Assembly: GCA_946631935.1 (NCBI GenBank)
Contig: CAMPAP010000026.1
Coordinates: forward strand, 1-11,694
Source: an uncultured Lachnospiraceae bacterium
GTDB lineage: Bacteria; Bacillota; Clostridia; Lachnospirales; Lachnospiraceae
Reading direction: 5' to 3'
Length of the DNA: 11,694 bases
Part shown: piece after piece, positions 7,215-11,694 of the stretch
Layout: each line of letters opens with the position of its first letter
Numbering within the stretch: position 1 is the stretch's first letter
Notes under the pieces: model-generated
What the model was told of the DNA's origin: nothing
The model's database searches: none
Seen by the model: only the letters and a program-made list of their open reading frames with translations
Made by a program: the position numbers and the translations under genes

Positions 7215-7308
7215 CTTCCAAAGACTGTGTCCGGTACTCTTTTCTTTGTTATAGCCGGTCGGCTTTATTAACTAGTACATTGGACCACCCTCCAAAAACT
7301 GTTTCCGG
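7215..7308 (-). repeat. Pair of imperfect 20-base direct repeats inside the predicted RNA
   Basis: Plus-strand 7215-7234 and 7289-7308 agree at 17 of 20 positions (core CCAAA-ACTGT-TCCGG). On the minus strand each copy reads CCGGA.ACAGT.TTTGGA and ends in a GGA. Together with the SD-CCAATG repeats they suggest that the RNA grew by internal duplication. Confidence 0.75.
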
Positions 7309-7342
7309 GTTACTGACTTAATGTCCCATTGGACCGTCCTCC
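7278..7342 (-). repeat. Two 16-base SD-CCAATG repeats with micro-ORFs
   Basis: Plus-strand 7278-7293 and 7327-7342 are 14/16 identical. On the minus strand each reads GGAGG, three bases, GTCCAATG: a consensus Shine-Dalgarno exactly 8 bases before ATG. The frames they open are tiny: MGH then TAA (7329 to 7318) and MY then TAG (7280 to 7272). A third, looser member of the same design is at 7028-7044. In the 7327-7342 copy GTCC/GGAC could pair with AATG in the loop. Confidence 0.8.
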
Positions 7343-7348
7343 TTTTCT

Positions 7349-7388
7349 AAAAGCTCTTCCTGATCCGTTTTGTTTATCAGGTGCTTTT
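7349..7388 (-). other. 5' stem-loop of the predicted RNA
   Basis: In minus-strand RNA AAAAGC pairs with GCTTTT (plus 7383-7388 and 7349-7354). Inside it CCTGAT pairs with ATCAGG (7376-7381 and 7359-7364). The two 6-bp stems are separated by a small asymmetric internal loop, with an 11-base A-rich apical loop. It begins about 7 bases after the predicted transcription start, as is common for stabilising 5' hairpins in small RNAs. Confidence 0.7.
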
Positions 7389-7401
7389 GTTTTATGTGCC
7401 T

Positions 7402-7430
7402 ATAATAATCTAAAAATTTATCCTTGTCAA
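7402..7430 (-). promoter_or_regulatory. Consensus sigma-A promoter, leftward
   Basis: The minus strand has TTGACA (7425-7430, perfect -35), a 17-base spacer and TATTAT (7402-7407, 5/6 of the -10 consensus). The predicted start is near 7395. Upstream (7431-7500) is extremely A/T-rich with A-runs that could act as an UP element. It is the strongest promoter in the window, yet no conventional gene follows it. Confidence 0.82.
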
Positions 7431-7520
7431 CACTTTTTTCAAAAAATTTATAAAAATATCGAAAATATTTGCGAAAACGTTTAAGTATTTGTGAAATATT
7501 CTGACAATTCTAAAACCTCA

Positions 7521-7612
7521 TAAATGTGGGATCCTGACGTTTTGCCCTTAAATACGGGCTTTCAGGGCTGAATCCGTTGCCTTAAGAACCCGGCCTCAAA
7601 ACTTCACATTTA
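7521..7612. other. Structured intergenic element between divergent promoters
   Basis: Nested complementary segments occur in order: TAAATGTG (7521-7528) with CACATTTA (7605-7612), GGAT (7529-7532) with ATCC (7572-7575), CCTGA (7533-7537) with TCAGG (7562-7566), and GCCC (7544-7547) with GGGC (7556-7559). The first three left arms are directly adjacent. The inner part (7529-7575) is a plausible bulged hairpin. The right outer arm overlaps the thrH -35 box. The role is unknown; it could be a remnant element or a regulator target. The flanking 7431-7500 is A/T-rich and shows no gene. Confidence 0.4.
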
Positions 7613-7636
7613 CAGCGTTTTCTGTTATTCTATAAG
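7609..7636 (+). promoter_or_regulatory. Predicted promoter of the thrH-truA-pseG operon
   Basis: TTTACA (7609-7614) and TATAAG (7631-7636) are separated by 16 bases. The predicted start is near 7643, leaving an A/T-rich leader of about 65 bases before the thrH ATG, with no obvious riboswitch. Confidence 0.6.
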
Positions 7637-7708
7637 TTGGTTTTTTGTGTGAAATACAAAGAATTAAAAAGAATTTTCAAAAAAAATTTTAAACACGGAG
7701 AAAAAAAG

Positions 7709-8314
7709 ATGTACATTACTTGTCTTGACCTTGAGGGAGTTCTTGTTCCCGAGATTTGGATCGCATTTTCTGAAAAAACGGGTATTCCCGAGCTCAGAAG
7801 GACAACAAGGGATGAGCCCGACTACGATAAACTCATGAAATACAGGATCGGCATCCTTAAAGAGCACGGTCTCGGACTTAAGGAGATCCAGGAAACCATC
7901 GCAACACTCGATCCCCTTCCCGGAGCAAAGGAGTTTCTTGATGAACTCCGTAGCAAAACACAGGTCCTTATTCTCAGCGATACTTTTGAACAGTTCGCAA
8001 CACCTCTTATGAAAAAACTGGGATGGCCCACCATCATGTGCAATACCCTTGAAGTAGGAGAGGGCGGTGAGATAGTCGGATACCGCATGAGATGCGACAA
8101 GTCAAAGCTTACTACCGTTAAGGCCCTTCAGTCCATCGGATATGAGACCATAGCAAGCGGAGATTCCTTCAATGATCTTGGAATGATAGAGGCTTCAAAG
8201 GCCGGTTTCCTTTTCTGCACAACGGATCAGCTTAAGAAGGATTATCCGCAGTATCCTGCATTCGAAGAATATAAAGATCTTTTAAATGCGATTTTGAAAG
8301 TGACTGAGGCTTGA
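7709..8314 (+). CDS. thrH: ThrH: phosphoserine phosphatase / homoserine phosphotransferase
   Basis: A 201-residue HAD-superfamily enzyme that matches the remembered Pseudomonas aeruginosa ThrH across its whole length. The N-terminal CLDLEGVLVPEIWIAF gives nucleophile D7 with E9 in place of the usual second Asp (DxE instead of DxD), a ThrH hallmark. Motif II is ILSDTF with S90. Motif IV is GDSFND at 151-156 with D152 and D156. ThrH dephosphorylates phosphoserine and can transfer the phosphate to homoserine, linking serine and threonine synthesis in the cytoplasm. ATG 7709 follows CGGAG by 8 bases; an upstream in-frame TTG at 7637 lies right beside the -10 box and is not used. It is the first gene of a plus-strand operon and its stop overlaps the truA start. 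Confidence 0.93.
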   Translation: MYITCLDLEGVLVPEIWIAFSEKTGIPELRRTTRDEPDYDKLMKYRIGILKEHGLGLKEIQETIATLDPLPGAKEFLDELRSKTQVLILSDTFEQFATPLMKKLGWPTIMCNTLEVGEGGEIVGYRMRCDKSKLTTVKALQSIGYETIASGDSFNDLGMIEASKAGFLFCTTDQLKKDYPQYPAFEEYKDLLNAILKVTEA

Positions 8315-9099
8315 CCAATTACAAACTGATAATCAGATACGACGGCACGAGATATAAAGGGTGGGAACACCAGCCCGGTGAAGAGATGACCATTCAGGGC
8401 AAAATGGAGACCGCCGTTATGAGAATGCTCAACCCTTCCGGGGACGGCAGCGTGATCTTAGGATCCTTCGAAGGCAGGATCCCTGAGATAATCTCAGCAG
8501 GCAGGACCGACGGAGGCGTTCACGCTCTTGCCATGTGTGCCAATATGCATCTTGAGACGGACCTTTCTATTGACAGGATCCGGGATGATATAAACAGAAA
8601 CCTTCCGGATGACATATGTGTCATAAGCGTTGAAGAAGCACCGGACAGGTTCCATGCAAGATATAACGCAACAGGCAAGACCTACAGATACACCTGCTAT
8701 GCCGGGGATCTTAAGCCGGTATTTGACAGAAAGTACTGTTACGAACTCGGCAGACTTCCCGATATAGCTGCCATGAAAAAAGCGGCCGGTTTCATCATCG
8801 GAGAGCATGACTTTAAGTCCTTCTGCGGAAATCTCCATATGAAAAAATCATGTGTGAGGATCGTCGATAAGATAGATATTTCCTATGAGGATGAAAGACT
8901 TACCTTTACATATCACGGAAACGGATTTCTCCAATATATGGTCCGTATTATGACGGGGACACTTCTTGAAGTGGGACTGGGGAAAAGGACCCCTGAATCC
9001 GTGAAGGAAGTCAGTGAGTGCCGCAACAGATCAAAGGCGGGGTTCACCGCCCCTGCAAGAGGCCTGGCACTTGTTGAGGTTGATTACGAGGAGATATAG
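8311..9099 (+). CDS. truA: tRNA pseudouridine synthase A
   Basis: A 262-residue TruA that isomerises uridines 38-40 of the tRNA anticodon stem-loop. Visible features are the N-terminal YKLIIRYDGTRYKGW, the catalytic loop SAGRTDGGVHA with nucleophile D67, FHARYNATGKTYRY and the C-terminal GNGFLQYMVRIMTGTLLEVG. Between the first strand and the catalytic loop there are about 15 residues (41-57) more than in short TruA proteins. The start is TTG 8311: it overlaps the thrH stop (TTGA), an in-frame stop at 8305 excludes anything upstream, and the conserved YKL motif begins three residues later. The nearby GAGG is only one base from the TTG, so initiation probably depends on coupling to thrH translation. 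Confidence 0.95.
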   Translation: MTNYKLIIRYDGTRYKGWEHQPGEEMTIQGKMETAVMRMLNPSGDGSVILGSFEGRIPEIISAGRTDGGVHALAMCANMHLETDLSIDRIRDDINRNLPDDICVISVEEAPDRFHARYNATGKTYRYTCYAGDLKPVFDRKYCYELGRLPDIAAMKKAAGFIIGEHDFKSFCGNLHMKKSCVRIVDKIDISYEDERLTFTYHGNGFLQYMVRIMTGTLLEVGLGKRTPESVKEVSECRNRSKAGFTAPARGLALVEVDYEEI

Positions 9100-10113
9100 A
9101 TGTCTGAAAAGATCCTCTACATAAGAACCGATATGAATGAAAAGATCGCAACGGGGCATATGATGAGATGCCTTTCTGTTGCTGACTCTGCAAGGGAAAA
9201 GGGTGCGGAGTGCATATTCATTACCGCAGACGATTCTGCCGCTTCCCTTATTTCAAAGAGAGGATATGACAATATAGTTTTAGGCTCTGAGTATGATGAC
9301 ATGGACGGAGAACTTGAAAAGATCATTCCCGTCATAGAAAGCAGAAATATAAAAAGGCTCCTTGTGGATTCATACAGCGTTACCGAAAACTATTTTTACA
9401 AGCTGGGCGAGCATCTGGATGTTTATTATATAGACGATCTGAACTCATTCCCCTATCCCGTAAAAGGGGTCATTAATTATTCGAATTATGCAAATGATGA
9501 TTTTTATCCTGTCAGATATCCGGGAACAAAATATTACCTTGGCTGCGGATATGCTCCTTTAAGGGATGCATTCAAAAACCCGGAGCCAAAAAATATTGCA
9601 AGAAATGTTAAGAACATTCTGCTTATGTCCGGAGGGTCCGACCCTTACGGGATACTTCCTCGGATAATAGAAAGCATCCCTGCCGGAAAATACGAGACCA
9701 TAAATGTGATCTGCGGAAGCTACAATAACAAGCTGGCCGAGATCAAGGAAAGATTCGAAGGCAGAAAAGAATTACATGTTTATTCAAGAGTGGAGAAGAT
9801 ATGGCAGCTTTATGCCGAGGCGGACATTGCGGTCTCTGCGGGAGGAAGCACTCTTTATGAACTTGCCTCCATGGGTGTCCCCACAGTCACATATTCTTTT
9901 TCCGACAATCAGATACATAATGTAAGTTCCTTTGACCTGGACGGACTCATGCCCTGTGCCGGAGATGTAAGGGGCGGAAATGTTCCTGCAAGAGTTTATT
10001 CTTTTATTGAAAAACTTGACAACATGGATGAGAGGCTTGAAAGATCCAGGAGACTTCAGAGACTTGTTGACGGCAAGGGTGCTGACAGGCTTGCCGACGT
10101 GGTACTTGATTAA
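9100..10113 (+). CDS. pseG: PseG/SpsG-type UDP-sugar hydrolase
   Basis: A 337-residue GT-B-fold protein of the PseG family, which removes UDP from UDP-2,4-diacetamido-2,4,6-trideoxy-beta-L-altrose in pseudaminic acid synthesis; relatives act in other nonulosonate or spore-coat glycan routes. It shows the N-terminal TGHMMRC (18-24, with catalytic-type H20 and R23), LLVDSY (87-92), YIDD (110-113), the linker LLMSGGSDPYG (174-184), and the UDP-binding C-terminal SAGGSTLYELASMGVP (246-261) with DNQ at 269-271. The ATG directly abuts the truA stop, with GAGGAG 6 bases upstream inside truA. The other nonulosonate genes (pseB, C, H, I, F) are not in the window, so the exact sugar is uncertain. The next gene is a PglK-like flippase. 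Confidence 0.8.
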   Translation: MSEKILYIRTDMNEKIATGHMMRCLSVADSAREKGAECIFITADDSAASLISKRGYDNIVLGSEYDDMDGELEKIIPVIESRNIKRLLVDSYSVTENYFYKLGEHLDVYYIDDLNSFPYPVKGVINYSNYANDDFYPVRYPGTKYYLGCGYAPLRDAFKNPEPKNIARNVKNILLMSGGSDPYGILPRIIESIPAGKYETINVICGSYNNKLAEIKERFEGRKELHVYSRVEKIWQLYAEADIAVSAGGSTLYELASMGVPTVTYSFSDNQIHNVSSFDLDGLMPCAGDVRGGNVPARVYSFIEKLDNMDERLERSRRLQRLVDGKGADRLADVVLD

Positions 10114-10115
10114 AA

Positions 10116-11694
10116 ATGCGCAAGATAATAAGTAAATTAAATAAGATTCTTTCCAAGGACCAGAAGCATAAGATGGCTCTGCTTTCCGTGATGATGATCA
10201 TAGGAGCGCTGATCCAGACCGCGGGTGTGGGGATGCTTGTATCCGTGGTAAACATCGTCATCGACCCGGTTAAAAGCGCTGAGAGCAAACCCGCACTTAT
10301 CTTTTACGATATCATCGGAACGACTCCCGGGGGCGGCTACCGCATCTTCCAGTATGCGGTTATGAGTCTTATGATCCTTGTCTTTATACTCAAGAATTTC
10401 TTTTTATATCTTCAGCAGAAGGCCATGTATGCCTTTGTATATAAAAACCAGTTTTCCACATCCGAGCGCATGATGAGGAATTTTGTCAGAAAGGATTATG
10501 AATTCTATCTTAATGCCGACACTGCTGTTGTTCAGAGATCCATAACATCCGATGTCAACAATATGTACGCACTGATCCTTTCGATCCTCCAGCTCATATC
10601 CGACGGCTTTGTCTCTTTTTGCGTATGTGCTTTTTGCCTGATGCAGAGCGGACTTATGACGGTGGTCCTTGCTGCGGTCCTAATACTTTTACTTTTTATC
10701 ATCAAAAAGAAATTAAAGCCCATCATGCATAAGGCCGGCGTGGACAATCAGGATTATTACAGCGGACTTTTCAAATGGATATCCCAGAGCGTCCAGGGTA
10801 TCAAGGAAGTCAAGATCTTCGGGCGTGAGAGATATTTTGTTGATTCATATAATAAGTGCGGTGAAGGATATGTAAATGCCGTGCAGAAATATTCACTCTA
10901 CAGCAACATCCCCAAGCTCCTCATTGAGGCTGTGTGCGTCGCTGTCATGATGATATATATGATGATCATGATCTATATGGGAAAAAGCTCAGAGTCCCTT
11001 ATAAGCGATTTTGCGACACTTGCCGCAGCGGCACTTGTGCTTCTTCCCGCAGTTAACCGTATCAATAACCAGATCAATTCCATGGCTTATTTTGAGCCCT
11101 TCCTTATGAATGTCAGCGACAACCTCCAGGAAGAGATAGATGAAGAAAATACGGATATGGCCTTTGCTACGGATGAACCAAAGCTTGAGATAAAGGAAAG
11201 CATCGCATTTGACGGCATCACCTATTCATATCCCGGAAGCAAAGTCAGGATCCTTGATAAAGCTGATATTACGATCCCCATAGGATCCAGCATAGGAATA
11301 GTCGGAACAACAGGCTCCGGAAAAAGCACATTTGTTGATGTGCTCTTAGGGCGCCTTAATCCTTCAGAAGGTACCATCAGAGTAGACGGCAGGGATATAA
11401 GGGATAACTACAGAGGCTTTCTTAAAAATGTGGGATACATTCCCCAGATGATATTCATGCTTGATGATACCATAAGAAACAATGTTGCCTTCGGGATCCG
11501 CAAGGAGCAGCAGAGCGAAGAGAGAATATGGGAAACACTTAAGGAGGCTGCCCTTGATGATTTTGTAAGATCACTTCCTGACGGCCTTGATACCGGAATA
11601 GGAGAAAGAGGCATCAGAATCTCCGGGGGACAGCGCCAGAGGATCGGTATCGCAAGAGCTTTATATTCAGACCCCGAGGTTCTGATCCTAGACG
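10116..11694 (+). CDS. PglK-like ABC transporter (fused permease-ATPase), cut by the window end
   Basis: The frame is open for 526 codons from ATG 10116 to the window end with no stop. The N-terminal half (about residues 1-340) is a type IV ABC membrane domain with about six helices, including an unusually Met-rich one (around 277-288). The nucleotide-binding domain has Walker A GTTGSGKST (397-405), a Q-loop in GYIPQ, signature SGGQRQR (503-509) and the start of Walker B (VLILD, 522-526), where the window ends before the catalytic Glu. LLPAVNRI and GYIPQMIFMLDDTIRNNVAFG resemble Campylobacter PglK, the flippase for undecaprenyl-linked oligosaccharides, which is about 564 residues. Lipid or peptide exporters of the MsbA type are the alternative. 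It starts 2 bases after the pseG stop; no good Shine-Dalgarno is visible, so coupling is likely. Confidence 0.85.
   Translation, partial: MRKIISKLNKILSKDQKHKMALLSVMMIIGALIQTAGVGMLVSVVNIVIDPVKSAESKPALIFYDIIGTTPGGGYRIFQYAVMSLMILVFILKNFFLYLQQKAMYAFVYKNQFSTSERMMRNFVRKDYEFYLNADTAVVQRSITSDVNNMYALILSILQLISDGFVSFCVCAFCLMQSGLMTVVLAAVLILLLFIIKKKLKPIMHKAGVDNQDYYSGLFKWISQSVQGIKEVKIFGRERYFVDSYNKCGEGYVNAVQKYSLYSNIPKLLIEAVCVAVMMIYMMIMIYMGKSSESLISDFATLAAAALVLLPAVNRINNQINSMAYFEPFLMNVSDNLQEEIDEENTDMAFATDEPKLEIKESIAFDGITYSYPGSKVRILDKADITIPIGSSIGIVGTTGSGKSTFVDVLLGRLNPSEGTIRVDGRDIRDNYRGFLKNVGYIPQMIFMLDDTIRNNVAFGIRKEQQSEERIWETLKEAALDDFVRSLPDGLDTGIGERGIRISGGQRQRIGIARALYSDPEVLILD

Larger units (their letters stand above)
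6964..7395 (-). ncRNA. Predicted free-standing RNA of about 430 nt, family not recognised
   Basis: The minus strand has a consensus promoter at 7402-7430, a 5' hairpin at 7349-7388, repeated modules, and a 3' GC-rich hairpin at 6970-7005 followed by TTTTCATT. Together these delimit one transcript between coaX and thrH. No long reading frame exists; the longest plausible one is 27 codons and lacks a ribosome binding site. Possible internal folds include GTACT/AGTAC enclosing an AGCC/GGCT hairpin at 7252-7263. I looked for landmarks of tmRNA, RNase P RNA, T-box and common riboswitches and did not find them. The strand and ends are inferred from promoter and hairpin positions only; the function is unknown. 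Confidence 0.6.

Noticed and set aside
7272..7296. GGGTGG in the minus-strand RNA, considered as a T-box antiterminator
   Set aside because: The conserved T-box continuation (GGAACCGCG) and a specifier stem are absent, and no aminoacyl-tRNA synthetase or amino-acid gene follows on that strand.
6964..7395. tmRNA or RNase P RNA as the identity of the predicted RNA
   Set aside because: There is no tRNA-like acceptor or T-arm at the 3' end, no tag frame, and no RNase P conserved GAGGAAAGTCC element.
7471..7485. A cre-like sequence (GCGAAAACGTTTAAG) upstream of the minus-strand promoter
   Set aside because: It resembles the CcpA site core, but at least three consensus positions differ and the surrounding DNA is A/T-rich, so chance is likely.

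Overview
The window looks like the chromosome of a low-to-moderate GC Firmicute, most likely a Lachnospiraceae (Butyrivibrio-like) gut or rumen bacterium. This rests on strong Gram-positive ribosome binding sites, frequent ATA/AGA/AGG codons, an ECF-type vitamin transporter beside type III pantothenate kinase, and beta-glucan hydrolases. The genus is an inference; no rRNA or other marker gene is present.

Left arm (minus strand, about 5.46 kb down to 43): a compact four-gene run encodes a GH16-CBM lipoprotein beta-glucanase, a GH5 glucanase without signal peptide, a CPA1 (NhaP-type) Na+/H+ antiporter and a two-domain TrkA (RCK) protein. It ends at a terminator whose stem is complete only in minus-strand RNA because of G-U pairs. 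The GH16 leader carries three tandem 13-bp repeats. The mix of surface glucan cleavage, intracellular glucan cleavage and cation homeostasis in one transcription unit is unusual.

Middle (plus strand, 5.5-7.0 kb): an ECF transporter S component and CoaX form a two-gene unit. It is probably pantothenate uptake and phosphorylation, the entry to coenzyme A. The unit diverges from the glucanase operon.

Gap 6958-7708 (about 750 bases without a conventional gene): the minus strand has a near-perfect sigma-A promoter (TTGACA, 17 bp, TATTAT), a strong 5' hairpin, internally repeated modules and a 3' GC-rich hairpin. This is the signature of a free-standing RNA of about 430 nt that I do not recognise. 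It has three Shine-Dalgarno-plus-AUG modules of near-identical design that open reading frames of only 3, 2 and 8 codons. It is the best candidate here for something undescribed. A second structured stretch (7521-7612) lies between this promoter and the thrH promoter.

Right arm (plus strand, 7.6 kb to the window end): thrH, truA, a PseG-type nucleotide-sugar hydrolase and a PglK-like ABC flippase are packed end to end. The last gene runs off the window just at its Walker B motif. The PseG and PglK pair suggests the start of a surface-glycan or protein-glycosylation locus joined to housekeeping genes.
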